Assembly: GCA_964554795.1 (NCBI GenBank)
Contig: CAZKQB010000019.1
Coordinates: forward strand, 1 to 50,542
Length of the DNA stretch: 50,542 nucleotides
Direction of reading: 5' to 3'
Source: SFHK01 sp964554795
GTDB lineage: Bacteria; Bacillota; Clostridia; Christensenellales; Aristaeellaceae
Shown in pieces: positions 39,585 through 48,280 of this stretch. How positions within the stretch are numbered: position 1 is the stretch's first letter; each line of letters opens with the position of its first letter. The notes beneath the pieces are model-generated. The model made no database searches. It had not been told where the DNA came from and worked only from the letters and a program-made list of their open reading frames with translations. The translations under genes were made by a program, and so were the position numbers.

Positions 39585-40313
39585 ATGCCGAAGCTCGAGC
39601 CCTACGACAAGCGCGCCGATTACAGCTACTGTCTGGGTCTGTATCCGTGCCACGCGCTGCTGGACAGCCGCCCCGGCGCAGTGCAGCGGCTGCTTCTGCA
39701 TCCGGATGGACTGGGCAGCGAGGGTGTAGAAAAGCTGCGCAGGAGATGTGCTTCTCTTGGCATTCGCGAGGAAATGGCCGAGCGCGTGCTGAGGCGTGAA
39801 AGCAAAAAGGATAACTGCTTTGCGGCGCTGGTGTTTGAAAAATACCGGCTTTCGCTCGATCCTGAAGCGGACCACGCCGTGTTCTGTCAGATTTCCGACG
39901 GCGGAAACCTTGGCACGGCATGCCGTGCCGCCGTAGGCTTCGGCTATCGCAATCTTGCCGTCGTGCGTCCGTGCGTGGACGTGTTTGACCCGCACGTGCT
40001 GCGCGCATCGATGGGTGCCTTCTTCCGGCTGAACGCATGCGTGTATGATTCGTTTGACGAATACCGCGCCGAGTTCCCCGAAAGGGAAACCTACCCCTTC
40101 ATGCTGGACGGCTCCATCCCGCTGAACGAAGCAGCGAAGGCCGCCGGGCATCCGCACACGCTCGTGTTCGGCAACGAGGCAGCCGGGCTGCCAGCCGCGT
40201 TTCAAACCTATGGCCAGTCCGTGCGCATTCCGCAGTCGGACGAAATCGATTCTCTGAACCTTGCGGTGGCCGCGTCCATCGCCATGTATACATTTAAAAA
40301 TATCAATGGATGA
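39585..40313 (+). CDS. SpoU/TrmH family RNA 2'-O-methyltransferase
   Basis: This 242-residue SPOUT methyltransferase has the three SpoU motifs in order: ISDGGNLGTACRAAVGFG (motif 1, near residue 104), LVFGNEAAGLP (motif 2, near 197) and VRIPQSDEIDSLNLAVAASI (motif 3, near 214). Such enzymes methylate ribose in tRNA or rRNA using S-adenosylmethionine in the trefoil knot. The N-terminal 90 residues are not the standard L30e-like domain and may set the target. GGAGG precedes the ATG. The oxidoreductase gene follows after 12 bases. Confidence 0.9.
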   Translation: MPKLEPYDKRADYSYCLGLYPCHALLDSRPGAVQRLLLHPDGLGSEGVEKLRRRCASLGIREEMAERVLRRESKKDNCFAALVFEKYRLSLDPEADHAVFCQISDGGNLGTACRAAVGFGYRNLAVVRPCVDVFDPHVLRASMGAFFRLNACVYDSFDEYRAEFPERETYPFMLDGSIPLNEAAKAAGHPHTLVFGNEAAGLPAAFQTYGQSVRIPQSDEIDSLNLAVAASIAMYTFKNING

Positions 40314-40325
40314 GAGGTTTTCGCC

Positions 40326-41354
40326 ATGAGCAAACGTATTCGCGCCGGCCTGATCGGCTGCGGCGGAATCAGCCGCCAGCACATTGGTGCCCTTATGCAG
40401 ATGGACAATGCCGAAATCGTCGCCGTTTGCGACATTAAGCCCGACCGTCTTGCTGCCGCTGCGGCACAAACCGGCGCGGAGCCGATGGAGGACTGGACAA
40501 AGCTCGTTGCACGCGACGATATCGACATCGTGCACGTGCTTACCCCGCACTATCTGCACGCACCGATGGCCATTGCCGCCCTGAAGGCCGGAAAGCATGT
40601 GCTGACCGAAAAGCCGATGGCCTCCACGATTGAGGATGCAGAAGAAATGATCCGCACTGCGGATGAAGCAAAGGGCTCGCTGAACGTAATCTTCCAGAAC
40701 CGCTACATCCCCTCCACAGCCATGCTCAAGCAGATTATCGATTCCGGCGAAACCGGGAAGCTGATCTGCGCGCGCGCGTCCGTCTGCTGGCACCGCACCG
40801 TGCCGTATTATGCCGACAGCGGCTGGCGCGGAACGTGGGCGAAAGAGGGCGGCGGCTGCCTGATCAATCAGTCCATCCACACGCTTGACCTGCTCAGCTA
40901 TCTGGGCGGCCCGATCAAGCGCGTGCGCGGCCACGTGTCCACCGATCTGCTGAACGGCGCAATCGAGGTAGAGGACAACTGCCATGCCGTGTTCGAGTAT
41001 GAAAACGGCGCTACCGGCGTGATTCACGCCACCACAAATTACGGCGTGGATTCGCCGATTCTGCTGGAAATGGTGTTCGAAAACGGCACCTACCAGCTGC
41101 TGGCCGACAAGCTGTTCAAAATTGAGGACGGCATTCCTACCCTGCTCACCCGCGGAAACGACGCAAAGGAGCTGGGCGTCAAGAGCTACTGGGGCGCAGG
41201 CCACATTCTCGAAATCACCCGTCTGTACGACTGCCTTGAAAAGGGCGAGCGGTTCGAAATCGACGGCCGCAGCGCGTTCCCGGCGCTGTGTCTCGTGAAG
41301 ACGATCTACGAATCCAGCGCGAAGAACGACTGGGTCACGCTCAAAAGGGTGTAA
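40326..41354 (+). CDS. Gfo/Idh/MocA family oxidoreductase
   Basis: This 342-residue NAD(P)-dependent oxidoreductase has a Rossmann fold opening RIRAGLIGCGGISRQHIGAL. The EKPMA motif (HVLTEKPMASTIEDAEEMI) follows near residue 95. The active-site segment GGCLINQSIHTLDLLSYLGG lies near residue 178, with the conserved His. Such enzymes oxidise or epimerise sugars and inositols. It lies two bases from a DUF436 gene and near carbohydrate uptake genes, but its substrate cannot be told. GAGAGG precedes the ATG. Confidence 0.93.
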   Translation: MSKRIRAGLIGCGGISRQHIGALMQMDNAEIVAVCDIKPDRLAAAAAQTGAEPMEDWTKLVARDDIDIVHVLTPHYLHAPMAIAALKAGKHVLTEKPMASTIEDAEEMIRTADEAKGSLNVIFQNRYIPSTAMLKQIIDSGETGKLICARASVCWHRTVPYYADSGWRGTWAKEGGGCLINQSIHTLDLLSYLGGPIKRVRGHVSTDLLNGAIEVEDNCHAVFEYENGATGVIHATTNYGVDSPILLEMVFENGTYQLLADKLFKIEDGIPTLLTRGNDAKELGVKSYWGAGHILEITRLYDCLEKGERFEIDGRSAFPALCLVKTIYESSAKNDWVTLKRV

Positions 41355-41355
41355 T

Positions 41356-41898
41356 ATGACCGTTTACGAAACCGTGTATTCACTCGCGCGCGAGCTGACG
41401 CTTCTTGAGCGAGCGGACTTCAACCCCGTTCGGCTGCTCGTCGTAGGCTGCTCCACCAGCGAGGTGAGCGGCGGCACGATTGGTCATGCGTCCAGCCCCG
41501 ACCTCGGGCAGGAAATCGCCCGGGCGGTATTGGACGCCGCATCCTCCGTCGGCTTCGCGCCCGCGTTTCAGTGCTGCGAGCACCTGAATCGTGCGCTCGT
41601 CGTCGAACGCGAGGTCGCCGAGCGGTTCAATCTTCCGGTGGTGTGCGCCGTGCCGCATCCAAAGGCGGGCGGCAGCTGTGCAAGCGCCGCCTATCGGCTG
41701 ATGAAGAATCCCGTGCTTGTCGCCTCCGCGTCTGCGGATGCGGGCATGGACATCGGACAAACGCTGATCGGCATGCATCTGCGCTCTGTAGCCGTTCCCG
41801 TGCGGCTGAGTCAAACTCACGTGGGCGATGCGCTTCTCACCTGCGCACGCACGCGCCCGCCGCTGATCGGCGGTGAACGAGCCAAATATTCGCTGTAA
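41356..41898 (+). CDS. DUF436 (YwlG/TIGR01440) family protein
   Basis: This 180-residue soluble protein has the family pattern LLVVGCSTSEVSGGTIGHAS, then AFQCCEHLNRALVVEREVA and PHPKAGGSCASAAYRLMKNP. It ends RPPLIGGERAKYSL, the usual C-terminus. The family is common in Bacillota; its members bind metals or ligands through conserved Cys, His and Glu, and no reaction is established. It starts one base after the oxidoreductase stop, so they are co-expressed, and a strong terminator follows. Confidence 0.9.
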   Translation: MTVYETVYSLARELTLLERADFNPVRLLVVGCSTSEVSGGTIGHASSPDLGQEIARAVLDAASSVGFAPAFQCCEHLNRALVVEREVAERFNLPVVCAVPHPKAGGSCASAAYRLMKNPVLVASASADAGMDIGQTLIGMHLRSVAVPVRLSQTHVGDALLTCARTRPPLIGGERAKYSL

Positions 41899-41903
41899 AT
41901 AAA

Positions 41904-41927
41904 GGCGGAGGAGCTGCTTCCTCCGCC
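41904..41927 (+). terminator. Terminator of SpoU-oxidoreductase-DUF436 operon
   Basis: GGCGGAGGA/TCCTCCGCC form a perfect 9-bp stem with a 6-base loop, followed by CTTGTT. Confidence 0.8.
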
Positions 41928-42059
41928 CTTGTTATGTGTTTTTATGCTGCCTTGCCTCTGATTGCCCTATGGTCCGTCCTTGCCCCGCCTTTTCCCGTAT
42001 GTGAAGTCTTCCCATTCATACATACCGCACGGGACAATTCGTCTCCAAAAAAACACAAA

Positions 42060-42083
42060 TGCCCTCCGGAAAGCCGGAGGGCA
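42060..42083 (-). terminator. Terminator of the sugar ABC importer operon
   Basis: On the minus strand a perfect 10-bp stem TGCCCTCCGG/CCGGAGGGCA with a 4-base loop is followed by TTTGTGTTTTTTT. Confidence 0.85.
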
Positions 42084-42097
42084 CACGTTTGAAGGAA

Positions 42098-43621
42098 TTA
42101 CTTGTTGATTTCGTTCTCGGCGTAGATGTCGAGCAGAGGCTGATAAGCGGGCACCATTTCATTGTTGATGAAATCGACCAGCTCGTCACGCTCAACGTTG
42201 CCACAGATATAACCGGTGCGCAGCTCGTTGAACTTATCGTCGATGCCGGCATCAGTGATGGCAACCTTGACTTCATTCACGCCCACGAGGGAGCCGCCGC
42301 CCAGGTAGAACACGCGGTTCTCCAGTGCGCCGATCTCGTCATAAGCAGACATGAACTGCTGAACCTCTTCCTCGGTGTCGCCGTTGGCGATCAGCAGGCC
42401 CTTGTCCTCAAGCTGATAGTTGATGGTCGCATAGGACGCAACATACTTGTCAGCGTTCAGCTTCTGCTCCTCAGTCTTGGAGGCATAGCGGCGCTCGGCA
42501 TCAAAGGTCTCGTAGGTGACGCCCTGAACGCCGAACATCAGCAGCTCGTTGACTTCGTCGGTGTAGCCGAGGTTGAGGAAGTGGAGCGCCTCCTCCAGAT
42601 ACTTGGTGTCCGCGCTGATGGCGTAGTTGCCCCAAACCTGGGGGCTGTAGTACACGTTAGAGATTTCTTCGCCTTCCTGCTTGAGGGTGGGGCCAGCCAC
42701 GAGCGTGGCGCCGGGGTTCGCAGCTCTGAAGGCTTCACGGGCGGGGCCGTAGGAGATCAGATGCTCGATAACGCTGTTGCAGTATCTTGCGCCCATCTTG
42801 CCGGCATCCCACAGATCGTCATCCTGATACATGGTGACCAGGTAGAACTCGGGATCAACCGCGCCTGCATCGTACATTTCCTTGATCCAGTCAAGGTAAT
42901 CCATATACGCATCCTGCGCCTGCATGAGGACGTAGTTGCCGTTCTCGTCCGGAACCTCGGAGGGACGAATGCCGAAGCCAGCCAGCATGGTTCTGTGCTC
43001 CGGACCCATGGCGGTGTTGTAGCACCAGCCGTAGGTATCGTCAACGCCGTTGCCGTCGGGATCCTGCGTTGCGAACGCGATCATGACTTCCTTGAACTCC
43101 TCGGCAGTCTTCGGAACCTCAAGGTCGAGCTTCTCCAGCCAGTCCGCGCGATAGATGATGCAGTCCCAGGGCTTGGTCTGCACGCGGGGCAGGGAGTAGA
43201 TGTGGTTGTCGAGGGACGGAATGCGTACGGAGTACAGCTCGTCCTCGGTCAGAACTCTGTAGGGATTCGGCAGAGTCTCCTCGTTGAAGTACTCGGTGAG
43301 GTCAAGCAGCAGGCCGTCGGTCGCCCACTTGACATAGTTGGTGCCGGTATCGCCAACATAGATGATGTCCGGCAGGTCGCCGGAGGCCATGATGACGTTG
43401 CGGCGGTCGTTGAAGCTGGAAATCGGCGGAGCCTCGATTTCGAGGTTAAAGCCGAGAATGTCCTCCCACGCATCGATGACGGGGTTGCCCTCGATAACGT
43501 AGGCGGCATTCAGTCGCTGCAGCATGCGCAGGGTGGGGCGATCCTCATCGGCAGAAGCCGTGAAGGCGCACACGCCCAGCAGCAGGGCGATTGCGAGAAC
43601 CAGAGACAGCAGTTTCTTCAT
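42098..43621 (-). CDS. Extracellular solute-binding protein of LplA-type sugar ABC importer
   Basis: This 507-residue exported binding protein has signal peptide MKKLLSLVLAIALLLGVCAF with likely cleavage at ASA-DE. LGVC is not a good lipobox. The mature part has the family-1 binding-protein layout (ASGDLPDIIYVGDT; YEAATIN is absent; PRVQTKPWDCIIYRADWLEK; DTYGWCYNTAMGPE). It resembles LplA-type proteins, which feed LplB/YtcP permeases with oligosaccharides, often plant or host glycans. AAGGAGGAG lies upstream. It is the last of three genes in the operon; no ATPase gene is present, so a shared MsmK-type ATPase is presumed. Confidence 0.9.
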   Translation of the reverse strand: MKKLLSLVLAIALLLGVCAFTASADEDRPTLRMLQRLNAAYVIEGNPVIDAWEDILGFNLEIEAPPISSFNDRRNVIMASGDLPDIIYVGDTGTNYVKWATDGLLLDLTEYFNEETLPNPYRVLTEDELYSVRIPSLDNHIYSLPRVQTKPWDCIIYRADWLEKLDLEVPKTAEEFKEVMIAFATQDPDGNGVDDTYGWCYNTAMGPEHRTMLAGFGIRPSEVPDENGNYVLMQAQDAYMDYLDWIKEMYDAGAVDPEFYLVTMYQDDDLWDAGKMGARYCNSVIEHLISYGPAREAFRAANPGATLVAGPTLKQEGEEISNVYYSPQVWGNYAISADTKYLEEALHFLNLGYTDEVNELLMFGVQGVTYETFDAERRYASKTEEQKLNADKYVASYATINYQLEDKGLLIANGDTEEEVQQFMSAYDEIGALENRVFYLGGGSLVGVNEVKVAITDAGIDDKFNELRTGYICGNVERDELVDFINNEMVPAYQPLLDIYAENEINK

Positions 43622-43695
43622 GGTATGCTCCTCCTTTTGTTTTTATCATAACGGCAAATGCCGCTACAACCGGAAACGGGGAATCGGCCGATAGC

Positions 43696-44658
43696 TCAGT
43701 AGAGCGTCGCTCCGCCAAGCTTTTTGGCGATACGGTTCGTGGAGAAGATCAGTATCGTTCCGATGATGTTCTTAAACATGCCCACGGCGGTAGAGTAGGA
43801 ATAGCGCCCGCCGACGATGCCGATGTTGTAGGTGTAGGTTTCAAACACCTCGGACACGGAGATGTTCAGGTCGTTCTGGAACAGGTAAATCTGCTCGAAG
43901 CCATTGTTCATCAGGCCGCCGATGTCCAGCACCAGCTTGATTACAACCGTGCTGGCAATGCCGGGCAGCGTAACGTGGAAGATGCGCTGCCAGCGGTTGG
44001 CGCCGTCCACCGTTGCCGCCTCATAGTATTCGGGGTTGATGGCGGTAAGACCCGCGAGGTAGATGATCATGCCCCAGCCGGCTTCCTTCCAGATATTGGT
44101 GCCTATGATGACGGTGCGGAACCACTGCGCGGAGCCTAAGAAGTTGATCTTCGTTCCGCCGAGCGTTTCGATAATGTCGTTGACCAGACCGTCGGTCACG
44201 CTCAGGAAGTTTGTGGCAATCGAGCCCAAAACCACCCAGCTGATAAAGTGCGGCAGGTACATCAGCGTCTGCGTCGTACGCTTGATGAACTTAATGCGCA
44301 TCTCGTTCAGCATCAGCGCCAGTATGATGGGAATGGGGAAGGTAATCAGAAAGCGCGTAAGGCTCAGAACGAACGAATTCACGAACACCGTCGAAAATTT
44401 GCCGGAGGTGAACAGCTGATCAAAGTTCTGAAGGCCGATCCACGGGCTAGCGCCAATGCCCAGCTTGAAGTTGAACTCCTCAAACGCCATCACAACGCCG
44501 TACATCGGAACGTACTTGAAGATAATCAGGAAGGCGAGGCCCGGAAGGCTCATCAGATACAGCCAGCGCTGCTTCCACATATGGGTGAGCTTCTCGCGCA
44601 GACCGGCTTTCTTTTTCAGGGATACACCGCTCCCGGCAGGCTTAGTCATCGTCGTCAT
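43696..44658 (-). CDS. LplB-type sugar ABC transporter permease
   Basis: This 320-residue inner membrane permease has six predicted membrane segments, from LYLMSLPGLAFLIIFKYVPM to the C-terminus IIGTILIFSTNRIAKKLGGA. The EAA loop that contacts the ATPase reads YEAATVDGANRWQRIFHVTL. GVVMAFEEFNF near the start is typical of LplB/YteP proteins. It pairs with the YtcP-like permease just upstream (13-base gap). GGGGG lies upstream of the ATG. The substrate is likely an oligosaccharide. Confidence 0.92.
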   Translation of the reverse strand: MTTMTKPAGSGVSLKKKAGLREKLTHMWKQRWLYLMSLPGLAFLIIFKYVPMYGVVMAFEEFNFKLGIGASPWIGLQNFDQLFTSGKFSTVFVNSFVLSLTRFLITFPIPIILALMLNEMRIKFIKRTTQTLMYLPHFISWVVLGSIATNFLSVTDGLVNDIIETLGGTKINFLGSAQWFRTVIIGTNIWKEAGWGMIIYLAGLTAINPEYYEAATVDGANRWQRIFHVTLPGIASTVVIKLVLDIGGLMNNGFEQIYLFQNDLNISVSEVFETYTYNIGIVGGRYSYSTAVGMFKNIIGTILIFSTNRIAKKLGGATLY

Positions 44659-44671
44659 GCGTTTCGCCCCC

Positions 44672-45583
44672 TTATTCCTTGACGCCGCCCAGCACGAGGC
44701 CGGTCATGAAGTACTTCTGCAGGAAGGGATAAACCAGCATGATCGGAACCGTCGTAACCACGATGGACGCCATTTTCAGAAGGAACGGCGCGCTCATGCG
44801 CTCCTCGGCCGCCATACCCTGCTGCACCTCGTCTACACCGGACTCAAACACGATCTCGCGCAGAACCAGCTGAAGCGGCCACTTCGTGCGCTGGGTAAGG
44901 TAAATGATCGCAGAGAAGTAGCTGTTCCAGTAGCCGACCACGGTAAACAGACCCAGCGTGGCAATAATCGGTATGCACAGCGGCAGCACGATTTTGAACA
45001 GCACCTGCAAATCGTTCGCGCCGTCGATCAGCGCTGCCTCCTCAAGAGACACGGGCAGACCCTCCATGTAGTTGCGCATCAGAATCAGGTTGTAGCAGCC
45101 CAGCAGGCCCGGAAGGATAATCGACCACAGGCTGTTCAGAAGCCCCAGCGAGCGCATCAGGAAATAATCGGGAATCATGCCGCCGGAGAAAAACATCGTG
45201 ATGATCCACAGCGTGGTGATGAGCTTGTGCCCAATCATATCCTTTTTCACCAGCGGATATGCGGTCATGATCATGAGCACCATGGAGCACACCGTGCCGA
45301 TTACCGCAATGAAGATCGTGTTGCGGTAGCCCGTCCAGATATAGGTGTAGTTCATAACCATTTTGTACGCGTCAAGCGTCAGCCTCGACGGGAAAAAGTC
45401 GAAGTGATTCTTGAGGTACAGGTCGTAGGGCGTGAAGGAGTAAATGATTACCAGCAAAAACGGAACGAAGCAAATCACCGCGAACAGAATGCCGATTGTG
45501 TAGGCAATTGCGGATACACTGATATCGTCCCAGCCCCGCTTGATCCGGGGCTTGTGATACGTACCCATGCTCTTGTGGCTCAT
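44672..45583 (-). CDS. YtcP/LplC-type sugar ABC transporter permease
   Basis: This 303-residue permease is the first gene of the importer operon. Hydrophobic segments start at SAIAYTIGILFAVICFVPFL. The EAA loop is EEAALIDGANDLQVLFKIVL. The motif FFSGGMIPDYFLMRSLGLLN and the C-terminus YPFLQKYFMTGLVLGGVKE are characteristic of YtcP. I start it at ATG 45583 (MSHKSMGTYHKPRIKRGW), because GGGGGGATG lies upstream; an open frame to 45646 overlaps the promoter. Confidence 0.92.
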   Translation of the reverse strand: MSHKSMGTYHKPRIKRGWDDISVSAIAYTIGILFAVICFVPFLLVIIYSFTPYDLYLKNHFDFFPSRLTLDAYKMVMNYTYIWTGYRNTIFIAVIGTVCSMVLMIMTAYPLVKKDMIGHKLITTLWIITMFFSGGMIPDYFLMRSLGLLNSLWSIILPGLLGCYNLILMRNYMEGLPVSLEEAALIDGANDLQVLFKIVLPLCIPIIATLGLFTVVGYWNSYFSAIIYLTQRTKWPLQLVLREIVFESGVDEVQQGMAAEERMSAPFLLKMASIVVTTVPIMLVYPFLQKYFMTGLVLGGVKE

Positions 45584-45614
45584 GGTGCGACATCCCCCCA
45601 TTCGATTATAGCTT

Positions 45615-45643
45615 ATTTTATCGCAGGGCTTGCAACTTGTCAA
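45615..45643 (-). promoter_or_regulatory. Promoter of the sugar importer operon
   Basis: On the minus strand TTGACA and TAAAAT are spaced by 17 bases, about 30 bases before the permease start. It is divergent from the heparinase promoter with only 37 bases between, so a shared regulator is plausible. Confidence 0.8.
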
Positions 45644-45680
45644 CAAGATTTTTCTGTATTATTCTGTCGCATCATGAGCA

Positions 45681-45709
45681 TTGACGCAGCGCGAGTTTAC
45701 ATTTATAAT
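45681..45709 (+). promoter_or_regulatory. Promoter of the second heparinase-family gene
   Basis: TTGACG and TATAAT are spaced by 17 bases, followed at a short distance by AGAGGAGG and the ATG. Confidence 0.85.
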
Positions 45710-45735
45710 GTTCAAAAAAAAGAGGAGGGCTGTTT

Positions 45736-47556
45736 ATGCTTTCACAGAGCTACACATTCTGCAATTCGGCTGATTTCGTCCGAAACGCGCTTTCAGAAAA
45801 GGGCGCCTTTTCCGCCGCCATTCAGAGGGCGCAGGCGCGAGCCGCGCATTTGCGCAAAACGTTCTTTGACACGCCCGCACGCGTAAGCGGCTGGGCCCAC
45901 GACTTCGCGTGTCCCGTATGCACCACGACCCTGAAATTCGATGCCGACATGGATTACAAGCAGGGCAGCGAATTCGTCTGCCCGCACTGCGGAAGAGTCT
46001 CAAGCGGCGTGAAGCTGGACGAGGCGTGGGTCTATTTATACCGCTTTGCCGTCGGCGAAGGGCTTGAGGACTGCGCGCTGAGCGCGCTCGCAGGCGACGA
46101 TGCATCCTTCGAGTTCATCGTACGGTGCGTAGATTTCTATGCCGACAATTACGATCGCTTTCCCGTCCACGGCCACGCAGCCGGCAAGGGCAAAATTATG
46201 GGACAGTGCCTGGACGAGGCCGTGCTCGGCATCGCGTTTCTGAAGGCGCTTCGCCCGTTTGAGCGCCGCATTCCGGCGGAAACGCTCGCGCGCTGGTATG
46301 AAAGGCTGTTTGCCCCCATGTGCGAGCTTCTGTATCCGCAAACAGGCTTCATCCACAACATTCCCACGTGGCTCATGTGCTTTATCGGCATGACGGGCAT
46401 TTTCTTCCATTCGGAGGAATGGCTGGACAAGGCTCTGAACAGCGAATACGGCATCCGCAATCAGCTCGCCAAGGGCTTCACGAAGGACGGCCTGTGGCGC
46501 GAATGCTCTCTGGGCTACCATTACTACACGCTTTCGGCGCTGACGAGCTTCTACTCCTTCTACGCCGAGGCAAATCCTGCGGATGCGGCCCCCGAAACAC
46601 TGGAAAAGGCGTTCACTGCGCCGCTCACCCTGTCCTATGACGGCTGGACGCTCCCGGCGCTGAACGACGGCTGGTATCCTCTGCACCTGTCAAGCCTCGT
46701 GGTGCAGGCCTCGCGAATCTGGAATCTTCCGGAGCTTGACTGCCAGCTTGAAACCCTGCTTGCGCACACGCCCGAAATACGGGAAACCGCAGACTACGTG
46801 CTGTTCGCCAAGCCCGAAGCGCATTCGCAGGCGCACATGCCCGCGCAGAGCGACGTCGTGCTGCTTTCGGATACGAACCTCGGCGTTTTCCGCGCGCCCG
46901 TATTCGCAATTCTGAAAAGCGGCGTCATCGAGCGCAGCCACATGCATCTGGATCCGCTTTCGATCCTCCTGCCGCCCTTTGCCGACGATATCGGCACGCC
47001 TGGCTACGGTCATTCCATGACAGGCACGTGGTATCGCCGCGGCGTGGCGCACTGCTGCGTAACCGTAGACGGAGAAACGCCGGCATCCGTATTAAGAACG
47101 CACATTTCCCTGACGGGCGGCCGCATGAAGGCCGAGGTGGAAAAGGGCGAATGGGGCGATCTGACGCTTGCGGAACGCACGCTGTTTGCGCAGGACGGCG
47201 GCCTGGCCGACATTTCCCACTTTGAGGCCGCCTCTGCGCACACGTTCGACTGGGTATTCCATTCGGACGGCGAATGCGAATGCCGTGCGAAAACCGTGTC
47301 CGCCGAACCGCTCGGAGATGCAAACGGCTACGAGCACCTTTCGGACGCGCGCGAGGTACAGTCGGACGGCGAAATCGAGCTTTGCTTCCGGCTGAACGGT
47401 CGAACGCTGACGCTGCACATCCAGCCCGCCGAGGGACAGCGCTGCTTCCTGTGCACCTCACCCGGCAACCCGGCAGATCACCGCCGCACGACCATCGTGC
47501 TGCGCACCTGCGGCACGGGCGCTGAATTCCGCGTGCACTACACGGAAACAAAGTAA
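45736..47556 (+). CDS. Heparinase II/III family protein with zinc ribbon
   Basis: This 606-residue protein belongs to the alginate lyase/heparinase superfamily. An N-terminal zinc ribbon is clear: CPVC at residues 59-62 and CPHC at 82-85. The alpha/alpha toroid follows, with GLWRECSLGYHYYTLSALTS carrying the catalytic Tyr region. The His-x-His-x-Asp signature is ERSHMHLDPLSILLPPF near residue 400, then a beta-sandwich. No signal peptide is seen, so it should degrade imported oligosaccharides in the cytosol. It is divergent from an LplB/YtcP importer that probably brings in its substrate. The substrate (uronic-acid glycan) is inference. Confidence 0.85.
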   Translation: MLSQSYTFCNSADFVRNALSEKGAFSAAIQRAQARAAHLRKTFFDTPARVSGWAHDFACPVCTTTLKFDADMDYKQGSEFVCPHCGRVSSGVKLDEAWVYLYRFAVGEGLEDCALSALAGDDASFEFIVRCVDFYADNYDRFPVHGHAAGKGKIMGQCLDEAVLGIAFLKALRPFERRIPAETLARWYERLFAPMCELLYPQTGFIHNIPTWLMCFIGMTGIFFHSEEWLDKALNSEYGIRNQLAKGFTKDGLWRECSLGYHYYTLSALTSFYSFYAEANPADAAPETLEKAFTAPLTLSYDGWTLPALNDGWYPLHLSSLVVQASRIWNLPELDCQLETLLAHTPEIRETADYVLFAKPEAHSQAHMPAQSDVVLLSDTNLGVFRAPVFAILKSGVIERSHMHLDPLSILLPPFADDIGTPGYGHSMTGTWYRRGVAHCCVTVDGETPASVLRTHISLTGGRMKAEVEKGEWGDLTLAERTLFAQDGGLADISHFEAASAHTFDWVFHSDGECECRAKTVSAEPLGDANGYEHLSDAREVQSDGEIELCFRLNGRTLTLHIQPAEGQRCFLCTSPGNPADHRRTTIVLRTCGTGAEFRVHYTETK

Positions 47557-47564
47557 CCTAAAAG

Positions 47565-47619
47565 GCGGCCTCATCGAGCGCCCGGCTGCGCAATGCAGAC
47601 AGGAAGCGCCGGAGGCCGC
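47565..47619 (+). terminator. Hairpin after the heparinase-family gene
   Basis: GCGGCCTC (47565-47572) and GAGGCCGC (47612-47619) form an 8-bp stem around a 39-base loop, followed by TAAAA. There is no U-run on the plus strand, so it is a weak call. Confidence 0.4.
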
Positions 47620-47722
47620 TAAAACGCATCCTTCCCTCTTAAGCGGCCTGCGCCGTCATTTGTCTGCCTGCGAAGCGGTTGTCCCTTCGCCTGAAACTGC
47701 AAAATGCGGGAGGTTCTTCTTC

Positions 47723-48280
47723 ATGGTGTTCATACCGTTTGCGATTCTGTCCATCGGCAAAGAGGACGACCGCGCGTTTATGATTCGGCTGTACCTGGAT
47801 TACCGCTGGCTCATGTACAAGGTAGCGCTGCGCATCGTGCGGGAACCGCAGCTTGCGGAGGATATGGTTTCACAGACCGTTTGTGAAATGATCGATAATC
47901 TTGAAAAAATTCGTGCGGTAGACTGTTGCAAATTGAAGCCATACATCGTCTCCTTTGTCAGGAACGTCTCCATCGACTTCGTGCGCAAGCGAAACCGGCA
48001 GGGAAAATACTTTTTCCTGACCGACGACGAGCCCGAAACCGCATCGGAGGACGCCGTGGACGAGAATCTGATCCGCGAGGCGGAAATCGACGCCCTGAAA
48101 AAGGGGCTTGCCTGCCTTCCGGAAAACGAGCGCCTGCTTTTGACGATGAAATACCTCGACGGACTTGCGGATGAGGAAATCGCCAACCGGCTCGGCATCG
48201 CAAGGGCGAGCGTGCGAACCTATCTCACCCGCGCCCGAAGGCATCTGTGCCAATTGCTGAAGGAGGAGGATATGCTATGA
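47723..48280 (+). CDS. ECF-type RNA polymerase sigma factor
   Basis: This 185-residue sigma factor has region 2 (YLDYRWLMYKVALRIVREPQ, then LAEDMVSQTVCEMIDNLEKI) and region 4 (LPENERLLLTMKYLDGLADE, then EIANRLGIARASVRTYLTRA). It directs RNA polymerase to stress or envelope genes. The start at ATG 47723 has GGGAGG upstream; an earlier in-frame start at 47660 has none. The stop overlaps the anti-sigma gene by 4 bases (ATGA), so both are made together. The target promoters are not known. Confidence 0.92.
   Translation: MVFIPFAILSIGKEDDRAFMIRLYLDYRWLMYKVALRIVREPQLAEDMVSQTVCEMIDNLEKIRAVDCCKLKPYIVSFVRNVSIDFVRKRNRQGKYFFLTDDEPETASEDAVDENLIREAEIDALKKGLACLPENERLLLTMKYLDGLADEEIANRLGIARASVRTYLTRARRHLCQLLKEEDML

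Noticed and set aside
42098..43621. Solute-binding protein as a lipoprotein
   Set aside because: The cysteine lies in LGVC, which does not fit the lipobox; an ASA cleavage site follows, so signal peptidase I is more likely.
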